This document shows positions 1 to 5,855 of a stretch of 5,920 bases of DNA, in pieces; positions within the stretch are counted from its first letter, which is position 1, and each line of letters starts with the position of its first letter. Below the pieces are notes generated by a model, which ran no database searches, was not told the DNA's origin, and saw only the letters and a program-made list of their open reading frames with translations. The translations under genes and the position numbers were made by a program. The stretch is from Omnitrophica bacterium RIFOXYB12_FULL_50_7 (GTDB lineage Bacteria; Omnitrophota; Omnitrophia; Omnitrophales; Aquincolibacteriaceae), in contig MHFU01000093.1 of the NCBI GenBank assembly GCA_001804345.1, positions 1-5,920 on the forward strand, read 5' to 3'.

Positions 1-756
1 ATTGAAAAATTAGAACCCGGTGAACGACAAATGGTTTTTGAAGCGACAAGACGCATTGCTCAAGATCTCAAAATGCATTTTAAGGATGCTTTTGATAGCT
101 TTAATGTAATTCTTTTGAACGATGGGTTTTATGCCTTGCCGCAAACCGAACGACGCACTGTTCTTGAAGCCGTGCAAATTATTCCCCGATTTGCTACAGG
201 CGCTTCGGCCGGGGCTTTGGGAGGAGTGAATGTAATTCTTTCCAATAGAAAGATAGATGAGTTAGAACCTTCGAGCCGTCAGCTTGTTTGGGAAGCCGTG
301 AAAGCGATCCCTCAATATGTAGAGGGATTTACTTTTGATGCTTACGGTAAATTAAATGAGTTTCTTTCAAATGAAAACTTATACGCTTTAGCGGCAAATG
401 AAAAAGTTATCGTTTGCAGTGCAATCCGAGCTATTCCACAGCATGCAGGATTTTATACAATTCAGGCATATCAAGCCCTTAACGAACTTTTCCTAAGCCC
501 GACATTTTTTGAAATGCCGGGCACATTAAGGGAAGCTTTTTATGAAACATTACGGATAATTCCAGAACACGGCGGAGCAAACGCCGGAGAAATTTATGGA
601 AGTTCGACTTCTTTTATCAATGATCCCACCGGCGGTTTTGAGAGAAGTTCGGAGAAAGAATGGCTGTGGGTCAGCCTTGTGATGTGCCCGGGACTGGCGA
701 CTTTTTATAATATTAAACAAGAAGATATGGATAAAATCTTCATAGAACATTTTAGA
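1..756 (+). repeat. First helical-repeat array: at least six tandem 42-residue (126-bp) protein repeats
   Basis: Units begin at 1, 127, 253, 379, 505 and 631, each exactly 126 bp with no insertion or deletion between them. Shared positions within the unit are Leu at 4 in most copies, Glu-Ala near 14-15 (EA in the first three, SA and ET next), Ile-Pro at 19-20 (IPR, IPQ, IPQ, IPE), Ala at 30, and Asn-x-hydrophobic-Leu near 35-38. The sixth copy is the most divergent and leads into a helical connector (757-807) before module A1. The pattern of two amphipathic helices separated by an IP-containing turn suggests an alpha-solenoid of the HEAT/TPR-like kind, which usually serves as a binding scaffold. 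I cannot assign it to a specific repeat family. The array probably extends upstream of the window. DNA identity between units is low, so the copies are old. Confidence 0.8.
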
Positions 757-3700
757 TTGTTGCAGGCGCTACAAGATATCAAGGAAAAAGCCGGCATGAC
801 GAGACAATTGCCACTTGGTGGCAAGGTAAGGGGAGAAAGAAACCAGGAAGGTCACTCATATTCAACGGATTTTCAAATAACCGACCAGCCTCAGGCTCTA
901 GCGCACGAAATTATAAAGTATCAAGATAACAAGAAAGCGAAACAGATTCAAATCAGCATAGGGTATGACACGGGAATTGGAATAAGAGCTCAGGAAGATC
1001 GCGGTAAGTTGATGGAGTTTTATTTACTCATGGCCGGGACGAATGGAGAGTGGGTGCCGATGCTTGAGGCGGATCCCGCTCGCGATGCTGGCGCCGATGC
1101 AGGGCTAGTGATACGAGGCATTGAAGTGAGCAAGGTTCCCGGGTGGGTAGGCCAAAGCAAGAATCGGCGAACAGATTTTATTTTTTATCTCCCCCCCGGG
1201 ATGACAGAATTCGAACTTAGCCAGATCCTGGGGGATTTGCAGGTTATGCTTATGGGGATGTTTGTCGCGAGTATTCAGGAAAGTTATTGGCATCTTTTCC
1301 CTGGCCAGGAACCTCCTGTCATAAGGGATCATAAACAGTTGCAGAAAACAGCAGATATTTACCGCTTATGGGAACGGGCGGTCGTTCAGCATTTGCGGCG
1401 GTTTAATCAATACCGGAATATCGAATATATCCATAACCCCGGGAAAGAGATGTCAGAATACGAAGCGCAAGCCGAAGCATTTCAGCGCTTTAGAGTTGAG
1501 GAAGCGTTTTTCCCAACTTATCGGTGGCTTGTTCCCTTATACAGTGGCTCCAATGCTTGGGATCGGCTCAGACCAGTAATGCAAATTTTGCCGGGCATGT
1601 TATGGAATCAAATGCCGATGGGTGAGCCGCACGGTGATGATGGACTGGTCCGGCCCGCAAGAGTTGCCTTTCACGACGATTTGATGAGGCTCAGTGAGAA
1701 AAGCTTTTCTGCGATGCGCGAGGCGTTAACAAAAGAAGAGAAACCGCGGGAGGAAGAGAAGCTATCAGGACAAGCAGTGACGTCCGCTAAAACCTGGGAT
1801 CCATTTTTGGATTTTGGCGATGAAGAGGGTTCCAAGGCGTATCTAAGAGCCGTTTTGGCAGGGATCCAAGCAGGGGATATCACGGAAAATGATTTGCCGG
1901 ATCCAAATAGTTTCAGAGCGGCTGTGAAGTATTTTGATATAAAGCCGGAAGACACAGAAAAACAAAAACGGGAAGAATTGCGGACAACAGAAGAGGATTA
2001 CAGGACGAAGCTTGAGCCAATGACAAAAATTCCGTGGGCTCAATTGCCTGAAGCTACGCAAAGAATCCTGAGGACTGTCGGGGTGACGGATGATCTTATT
2101 GAGTTTGCCAGGTCTTACCGAAATTATCCCAATAATTTCAAGAACTTCGCTACTGAAATTCTCCCAGAGCTAGAAAAAATCTTTACGCTCGACGAGCTAA
2201 AGATTTATTGGCCTGATCTTATGCGGCTAGGTGTGGCCAGCGGTCGGCAGGCCTGGTATTTATTTGATCCAAGCCTTTCTGAACTCAAAAAAGCTTTTAC
2301 ACCAGAAGGATTTCAAAATTATTGGCCGATCTTCTTTCGATTAGGTTTGGAATGCGGCGAGAATATGGTGTTTCTATTTCATGACGGTCTTCTGCAAATG
2401 AGAGAGTTTATCAAAAATCAAAATGATCTTAAGCGGATAGGCCACGATCTTGTTGAGCTTTGCAATGCGGCAGGGAAGGGCAGAAGTGTTGAGCTTTTAT
2501 TATGTCAGGGTCTTTTAGCATTGAAGCAAAACTTCACTGCCGAAGAACTTAATGCCTTTTGGTCTGATTTTATACGTCTGGGTGTAGCGAGCGGTAAGAA
2601 TGCAGGCTTTTTATTCAGAGATGGTATCTCGGTACTCAGATCCATATTTACTCCCAAAGAATTTCGAGCCCATTGGCCTGACTTTTTCGAGCTGAGCAAA
2701 ATAGCAGGTATTAATACGGGGTATTTATTCGCAGGAATCGCTGCTTTCAAGGACCTCATCAAAACCCGGGAAGATCTGCTAAGTGGGATAGGGAAAGATC
2801 TTGCTGAGTTGGCACTGGCAAGCGGAGACGGGGCTGAATTTTTATTTCCGCACGGTCTGTCCGCCCTTCAAAGCAACTTCCCCCCTGAGGAATTCATGGC
2901 CTATTGGCCTGATTTCGTTGAAATCGGTAAAGCCACTCGCGAAAACGGAGCGGTGATTTTGAGATCTATTCTTCCCAAGCTCAGAAAGATATGCACTCCT
3001 GAAGAATTTAAAGCTTATTGGTCGGAGCTCTTTGCCCTCGGCAAAGTTTGCGGTAGTGATTCGTTGTATTTGTTGGATGCCTTTATGGATACCAAGCTTC
3101 CCATTTATAAAGACATGGCTTTTTGGAATGAGAGAATCTCCAAACTCGCACGTTTGACCGGTGGCGAAAACCGGCAGCAGATTCTCCGACTCATTTTAAA
3201 AGAGGCTAGAATCTTGTCATTTGTCCAACAAAATGGGGGAGACCCTAAAAAGCACTTTGATTTCTATTTGGAAATAATCGAAAAAAGGCCACGCTCCGCA
3301 GCTCACATCCTGGAAGGCCTTTGCGAGGCAATTAAATCCGGTGTCGTTACCATCGATCTTTCTCCTCTAGAACAAAAACGCATTTTCGATATTATTAATT
3401 TTACTTCCAACTTGACTCCGGGCCTGTATTCGTCATACCAAAGAAGGGGCAAGCAGGCTTTAGAGGAAGCATTTGCAGATTCCGGAATATTGAAAGCTTT
3501 CAAAGAGCAAAGGGAAGAAGCCGGAAAGATGAAACTTCCTTTGGCCGGAAAAGTAAGATTGCCCGGGGATCATGACAGCATTGATTTTCCAATTACGAGC
3601 GAACCGCAGGAGTTGGCGAATGCCATTATGCGATATCGAGATCCAAATGAGCCTCGCAGAATCCAACTCAGCGTTGGCTATGATACAGGTATCGGGATAA

Positions 3701-5580
3701 GAGCGCAGGAAGATCGCGCTAAATTTATAGAGCTTTTCCTGCTTATGGCCGGCATGAATAGGGAGTGGGTACCTGTCATTGAAGCAAACCCGCCGCGTGA
3801 TCTCGGTGCGGATGCAGGATTAGTGATACGCGGCATTCAAGTGACGTCGACTCCCGGGTGGCCTGGGGTGCAAAGGAACCGTCGCACCGATTTTATTTTT
3901 TATCTGCCGCCCGAAATGACCGAAGCCGAACTAGGTCAGATTCTGGCGGAGCTACAGGTGATGCTGATGGGGATGTTTGTAGCGAGTGTTCAGGAAAGTT
4001 ATTGGCATTTTTCCCCGGGCGAGGAACCGCCGGTCATAAGGGAGCATAAAAACTTGCAAGAGGCCGCAGATGTCTACCGAGCGTGGGAGCGGGAAGTTGT
4101 TAAGCATTTGCGGCGCTTCAATCGATATCGCAATAACGAATTTATTAAATCGATGGGCAATAGTAGAGATTACGAGGCCCAAGTCGCAGCCTTTCAGCGC
4201 TTTAGGGTTGAAGAAGCATTTTTCCCAACCTATCAATGGTTGGTTCCGTTGTACGCGGGTTCCGAAGCATGGGAGCAGCTCAGACCGGCGATTCAAATTT
4301 TGCCGGGCATGCTATGGAATCAAATGCCGATGGATGAGGCCACCGATGACGAGGGTAATGTCCGAACTGCAAGAGTTGCATTTCGCGAAGACTTTATGAG
4401 GTTTAGTGAGAGGAGTCTTTTTGCGATGAGGGAAGCATTAACAAAAGAAGATGTGCCGCAAAGGGACAAGGGGACATCGGAGCGGACGCCGGCGTCTGGC
4501 AGGACTTGGGACCCGTTTTTGGATTTTGGCGATGAAGAGGGTTCCAAGGCGTATCTAAGAGCCGTTTTGGCAGGGATCCAGGCAGGGGAGATCACGGAAG
4601 ATGATCTGGTGGATCCCGGTGCTTTTAGAGCGGCTGTGAAGTATTTTGATATAAAGCCGGAAGACAAAGAAAAACCAAAGCGTGCCGAGTTGCGGATAGC
4701 GCCGGTTCAGGCAAATCGTGAAGTAAATCCGAATATTGTTCCTGAGAGAGTTCCTCAGACGCTTCCTGAGCGGGTGAAGCCGCTTCGACTGCCGCAGCCG
4801 GCGCCAACGCCCGCGCCTAAACAAACTCCGGCACCTCTTGAACCCGCCAAAATTGGTAGCGGGGAGCGAGCGGAGTTTTCGCAAACGATGCCTCGTGCTA
4901 ATCGTGAAGTAAATCCAAATATTGTTCCTGAAAAAGTACCTCAGACGCTTCCGGAACGGGTGAAGCCGCTTCGAACGCCGGCTCCGGTACCGTCACAACC
5001 CATTCCATCTGAACCGCAACGGACCCCTGCGCCTCAAAAACTAGTGCCGCTTGAGCCTTCGAAAGTTGCTGATTTTTCGCAGGTGGTGAAGCTTACGGAG
5101 CCGGTGGTGTTTGTGATTGAGCAGGCGCAGATTGATGCCTTGCCGCTGGAGATGTTCAAAGAACTTTTGGGGCTTGCGGCGGTCAATCGAAGTGAATTGC
5201 GAATCGTGATTCCGGATATGACTCAGCAGCAGGAGAGCCGCCGGGTCAATGAACTGAAAACGCTAGGCAGTGTCGACTATCGGCTTCCTGAGATCGCGAA
5301 ACAGAAGCAGGTTGGCGTGGTGGCTTTTTCCGATAATCAAGTGTTGGTGAAAGATTTGGCCGGGCGGCTTGGTGCCCGGGTGAGCCAACGGGTCAAAGCC
5401 TACTTTGACACGAACCACAGCGGGAATTTCTGCGTAGCGCTTTTGTATGCCATCGATAATATTCCGCAAGAAGAACTTTCCGGACAGAACGGCTATCTTT
5501 TCGACGGCGCCGGCCGGTTTGCCGCTCAGGCGCTTAGCATCCTCCAAGCCGCTTTCGAAGTAGTCTCCCGCTCCGCGTAA
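1..5580 (+). CDS. Giant modular repeat protein, 5'-partial (solenoid - GHKL-like module - solenoid - GHKL-like module - Pro linker - C-terminal domain)
   Basis: The frame is open from base 1 to the TAA at 5578-5580, giving 1,859 visible residues. The ATG at 31 is not the start: the ten codons before it form the beginning of a repeat unit (IEKLEPGERQ matching IDELEPSSRQ at 253), so the gene begins upstream of the window. Layout by residue: helical repeats 1-252, short helical connector 253-269, module A1 270-661, connector 662-727, second helical array 728-1074, connector 1075-1178, module A2 1179-1565, Pro-rich linker 1566-1694, C-terminal domain 1695-1859. No stretch is long and hydrophobic enough for a membrane helix, and no secretion signal is visible, though the N-terminus is missing. 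I do not recognise the protein as a named family. The two modules carry GHKL-ATPase-like motifs, so ATP-dependent scaffolding, signalling or chaperone-like activity is a possible but unproven role. The reading frame is undisturbed throughout, and the duplicated modules differ by whole codons, so this is a genuine coding gene. Confidence 0.95.
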   Translation: MEKLEPGERQMVFEATRRIAQDLKMHFKDAFDSFNVILLNDGFYALPQTERRTVLEAVQIIPRFATGASAGALGGVNVILSNRKIDELEPSSRQLVWEAVKAIPQYVEGFTFDAYGKLNEFLSNENLYALAANEKVIVCSAIRAIPQHAGFYTIQAYQALNELFLSPTFFEMPGTLREAFYETLRIIPEHGGANAGEIYGSSTSFINDPTGGFERSSEKEWLWVSLVMCPGLATFYNIKQEDMDKIFIEHFRLLQALQDIKEKAGMTRQLPLGGKVRGERNQEGHSYSTDFQITDQPQALAHEIIKYQDNKKAKQIQISIGYDTGIGIRAQEDRGKLMEFYLLMAGTNGEWVPMLEADPARDAGADAGLVIRGIEVSKVPGWVGQSKNRRTDFIFYLPPGMTEFELSQILGDLQVMLMGMFVASIQESYWHLFPGQEPPVIRDHKQLQKTADIYRLWERAVVQHLRRFNQYRNIEYIHNPGKEMSEYEAQAEAFQRFRVEEAFFPTYRWLVPLYSGSNAWDRLRPVMQILPGMLWNQMPMGEPHGDDGLVRPARVAFHDDLMRLSEKSFSAMREALTKEEKPREEEKLSGQAVTSAKTWDPFLDFGDEEGSKAYLRAVLAGIQAGDITENDLPDPNSFRAAVKYFDIKPEDTEKQKREELRTTEEDYRTKLEPMTKIPWAQLPEATQRILRTVGVTDDLIEFARSYRNYPNNFKNFATEILPELEKIFTLDELKIYWPDLMRLGVASGRQAWYLFDPSLSELKKAFTPEGFQNYWPIFFRLGLECGENMVFLFHDGLLQMREFIKNQNDLKRIGHDLVELCNAAGKGRSVELLLCQGLLALKQNFTAEELNAFWSDFIRLGVASGKNAGFLFRDGISVLRSIFTPKEFRAHWPDFFELSKIAGINTGYLFAGIAAFKDLIKTREDLLSGIGKDLAELALASGDGAEFLFPHGLSALQSNFPPEEFMAYWPDFVEIGKATRENGAVILRSILPKLRKICTPEEFKAYWSELFALGKVCGSDSLYLLDAFMDTKLPIYKDMAFWNERISKLARLTGGENRQQILRLILKEARILSFVQQNGGDPKKHFDFYLEIIEKRPRSAAHILEGLCEAIKSGVVTIDLSPLEQKRIFDIINFTSNLTPGLYSSYQRRGKQALEEAFADSGILKAFKEQREEAGKMKLPLAGKVRLPGDHDSIDFPITSEPQELANAIMRYRDPNEPRRIQLSVGYDTGIGIRAQEDRAKFIELFLLMAGMNREWVPVIEANPPRDLGADAGLVIRGIQVTSTPGWPGVQRNRRTDFIFYLPPEMTEAELGQILAELQVMLMGMFVASVQESYWHFSPGEEPPVIREHKNLQEAADVYRAWEREVVKHLRRFNRYRNNEFIKSMGNSRDYEAQVAAFQRFRVEEAFFPTYQWLVPLYAGSEAWEQLRPAIQILPGMLWNQMPMDEATDDEGNVRTARVAFREDFMRFSERSLFAMREALTKEDVPQRDKGTSERTPASGRTWDPFLDFGDEEGSKAYLRAVLAGIQAGEITEDDLVDPGAFRAAVKYFDIKPEDKEKPKRAELRIAPVQANREVNPNIVPERVPQTLPERVKPLRLPQPAPTPAPKQTPAPLEPAKIGSGERAEFSQTMPRANREVNPNIVPEKVPQTLPERVKPLRTPAPVPSQPIPSEPQRTPAPQKLVPLEPSKVADFSQVVKLTEPVVFVIEQAQIDALPLEMFKELLGLAAVNRSELRIVIPDMTQQQESRRVNELKTLGSVDYRLPEIAKQKQVGVVAFSDNQVLVKDLAGRLGARVSQRVKAYFDTNHSGNFCVALLYAIDNIPQEELSGQNGYLFDGAGRFAAQALSILQAAFEVVSRSA
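889..1197 (+). other. GHKL (Bergerat-fold)-like ATPase motifs in module A1, N-box degenerate
   Basis: In order: an N-box-like helix ALAHEIIKY with His (residue 302) where the Mg-binding Asn is expected; one strand IQISIGY; the G1 box DTGIGI (residues 323-328, bases 967-984) followed by RAQED, as in histidine kinases; a helix with EFYLLM at the F-box position; a G2-like GADAGLVI (364-371, bases 1090-1113); and a closing strand TDFIFYLPP (391-399). Histidine kinases typically end this domain with a similar TxFxFxLP strand. Spacing from G1 to G2 (41 residues) and from G2 to LP (about 35) fits the family. The stretch between N-box and G1 is about 21 residues, shorter than usual, implying one strand is missing. 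The second Gly of G2 (GxG) is Asp. No HisKA phosphoacceptor helix is seen. This is a motif-level match made by eye. ATP binding is uncertain, and this copy looks less likely to be active than A2. Confidence 0.42.
1795..1953 (+). repeat. Near-identical 159-bp module tail, copy 1
   Basis: This encodes the 53-residue tail of module A1, from WDPFLDFGDEEGS to FDIKPED. It matches 4507-4665 with 145 of 159 bases identical and 48 of 53 residues identical (hand-counted). It includes a perfect 65-bp block (1804-1868 = 4516-4580) and a perfect 40-bp block (1915-1954 = 4627-4666). The segment is acidic at its start and contains predicted helices (AYLRAVLAGIQAG, SFRAAVKYF). It may be a compact helical element closing the module. 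Confidence 0.9.
2182..3222 (+). repeat. Second helical-repeat array: nine ~38-residue units in three groups of three
   Basis: Units start at 2182, 2296, 2410, 2533, 2647, 2758, 2878, 2992 and 3106, with lengths of 38, 38, 41, 38, 37, 40, 38, 38 and 39 residues. The common type begins FTxEEF and carries Y/F/H-W-P/S-D/E at positions 9-12, usually Gly at 17 and 21, and Leu-Phe near 27-28. Every third unit (2410, 2758 and, more weakly, 3106) is a variant starting IK or YK, lacking the Trp-Pro motif and having DLxxIGxDLxEL instead. The array is therefore three super-units of 117, 115 and 115 residues. A divergent helical lead-in precedes it (1984-2181) and a helical connector follows (3223-3534). 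An alpha-solenoid scaffold is the likely structure. It is not related to the 42-residue array in any way I can see. No named repeat family is recognised. Confidence 0.82.
3604..3912 (+). other. GHKL (Bergerat-fold)-like ATPase motifs in module A2, N-box Asn present
   Basis: This region has the same length (309 bp) as its counterpart in A1, with no indels. The N-box-like helix reads ELANAIMRY, with Asn at residue 1207, close to the NAxKY/NAxRY pattern of histidine-kinase N-boxes. It is followed by strand IQLSVGY, G1 box DTGIGI (1228-1233, bases 3682-3699) with ED after it, a helix ELFLLM, the G2-like GADAGLVI (1269-1276, bases 3805-3828) and closing strand TDFIFYLPP (1296-1304). As in A1, the middle Gly of G2 is Asp and the N-box to G1 spacing is short. 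If either copy binds ATP, this is the better candidate. Kinase activity is not implied, since no phosphoacceptor domain is present. The call is based on motif order and spacing only. Confidence 0.48.
4507..4665 (+). repeat. Near-identical 159-bp module tail, copy 2
   Basis: This is the direct-repeat partner of 1795-1953, exactly 2,712 bp (904 codons) downstream, so it is in the same reading frame. Fourteen base differences separate the copies, and six of them are synonymous. The two perfect blocks leave 21 consecutive codons with no synonymous change, unlike the rest of the module. The tail is followed directly by a basic/acidic stretch and then the Pro-rich linker, whereas in copy 1 it is followed by the second helical array. 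Confidence 0.9.
4711..5082 (+). repeat. Pro-rich linker: two tandem 62-residue (186-bp) units
   Basis: Unit 1 is 4711-4896 and unit 2 is 4897-5082, adjacent and equal in length. Each opens with a strongly conserved 26-residue block (4711-4788 and 4897-4974) starting ANREVNPNIVPE and ending ERVKPLR. It then runs through a variable Pro/Ala/Gln/Thr-rich stretch and closes with PLEP followed by K and FSQ. The high proline content implies an extended, flexible tether between module A2 and the C-terminal domain. This is the most GC-rich part of the gene (39 of 60 bases at 4741-4800). The DNA repeat is recent enough that the 78-bp blocks remain highly similar. Confidence 0.88.
5083..5577 (+). other. 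C-terminal alpha/beta-like domain, family unknown
   Basis: This covers residues 1695-1859. The sequence alternates predicted strands (PVVFVIE, ELRIVIPD, VGVVAFSD) with helices (MFKELLGLAAV, ESRRVNELKTLG, VKDLAGRLGARV), suggesting a Rossmann-like or other alpha/beta sandwich. The second half holds AYFDTNHSGNF and a hydrophobic helix CVALLYAID, then a final helix QALSILQAAFEVVSRSA at the C-terminus. It has one cysteine and no obvious nucleotide-binding loop or catalytic motif that I can name. Its position behind a flexible Pro-rich tether suggests an independent functional or docking domain. Fold assignment is an inference from the pattern of hydrophobic segments. Confidence 0.6.
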
Positions 5581-5732
5581 TCATCCTTCCTTTTCAAAGG
5601 TATCCCCAGCTTGTTTATGTCTGTGACCCAAAACTCTCACCACTGGCGAGAGAAATTGGCTGATTGCAGAATCCGATCATTTCTACGAGTTGCAAGATCG
5701 TTTGCAGCACCCTCTGGAATAGTATCAAGGTG

Positions 5733-5770
5733 GCGGGATGTCAGGACATGTCGGCACGTAAACATCTCGC
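5733..5770. repeat. Imperfect 9-bp inverted repeat with a nested palindrome
   Basis: GCGGGATGT (5733-5741) faces ACATCTCGC (5762-5770). Eight of nine positions pair as Watson-Crick, and the ninth can form G-U in one RNA strand. The 20-base loop contains the perfect 8-bp palindrome GACATGTC (5745-5752). This could be an RNA hairpin or a protein-binding site upstream of the promoter-like sequence at 5804. There is no T-run after it, so it is not a simple terminator. Chance is possible at this length. Confidence 0.35.
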
Positions 5771-5803
5771 GGAAGTTATCTGCGACGCTTCGAGCGTACA
5801 ATC

Positions 5804-5832
5804 TTGACAATTCACTATAACCAATAATTAAT
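5804..5832 (+). promoter_or_regulatory. Possible sigma-70-type promoter for the downstream ORF
   Basis: A perfect TTGACA (-35 consensus) at 5804-5809 is followed, after 17 bases, by ATTAAT (5827-5832, four of six matches to TATAAT) in a very AT-rich stretch. TATAAC at 5816-5821 is a better -10 word but is too close to this -35. It would place a transcription start about 25 bases before the ATG at 5867. The call rests mainly on the perfect -35 and the sharp change to AT-rich sequence. Confidence 0.4.
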
Positions 5833-5855
5833 TGATTAATATTAAACTTCATGGT

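Larger units (their letters stand above)
808..1983 (+). other. Module A, copy 1 (A1): ~392-residue duplicated domain
   Basis: This covers residues 270-661, from LPLGGKV to EELR. It aligns along its whole length with residues 1179-1565, at roughly 70% identity by eye in the core. Sub-regions are: a GHKL-like part (889-1197); a helical part with VMLMGMFVAS, QESYWH, PPVIR and HLRRFN; a second conserved block FQRFRVEEAFFPTY followed by WLVPLY and ILPGMLWNQMPM; a variable charged linker (about 1735-1794); and a highly conserved acidic tail starting WDPFLDFGDEEGS (1795-1953). Neither module copy contains a cysteine, whereas the helical arrays contain several. The charged linker differs in sequence between copies and absorbs part of the 15-bp length difference. 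Function is unknown; the family is not one I recognise as a whole. Confidence 0.85.
3535..4695 (+). other. Module A, copy 2 (A2): ~387-residue duplicated domain
   Basis: This covers residues 1179-1565, from LPLAGKV to AELR, the counterpart of 808-1983. It is offset from A1 by 2,727 bp at the start and 2,712 bp at the end, a net loss of five codons. Blocks identical or nearly so in both copies include GYDTGIGIRAQEDR, GADAGLVIRGI, RRTDFIFYLPP, VMLMGMFVAS, QESYWH, HLRRFN, FQRFRVEEAFFPTY and ILPGMLWNQMPM. These are the best candidates for structural or ligand-contacting residues. As in A1, there are no cysteines. The short helical run before it (AFKEQREEAG) resembles the one before A1 (ALQDIKEKAG), so the duplicated segment starts slightly upstream of the stated boundary. 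Confidence 0.85.

Noticed and set aside
31..33. ATG at 31, with GGTGA nine bases upstream, as the gene start
   Set aside because: The codons before it belong to the same 42-residue repeat unit, and the frame is open to base 1; GGTGA is simply part of the repeat coding for Pro-Gly-Glu.
889..1197. A complete histidine kinase
   Set aside because: Only GHKL-like motifs are present; there is no phosphoacceptor helix, sensor or membrane segment, and the G2 box and N-box are altered.
1..3222. CRISPR array suggested by regular periodic repeats
   Set aside because: The period is in protein sequence, with low DNA identity, no spacers and an unbroken reading frame.
3858..4399. Plus-strand open frames at 3858-4049 and 4070-4399 in another phase
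   Set aside because: Both lie inside module A2 in a different frame, with no start signal and no counterpart in module A1.
1671..4667. Similar antisense open frames at 1671-1955 and 4320-4667 (and another pair at 1105-1332 and 3952-4296)
   Set aside because: They resemble each other only because they lie opposite the duplicated modules; the + strand frame explains the sequence and its codon-level conservation.
5581..5660. Rho-independent terminator for the giant gene
   Set aside because: The only hairpin (CTCTC/GAGAG, 5634-5652) has a 5-bp stem and is followed by GAGAAATT on the + strand, with no T-tract.
5611..5820. 69-codon plus-strand ORF after the giant gene
   Set aside because: It is rich in Arg and Ser, has no ribosome site, overlaps a minus-strand frame and resembles no known protein.
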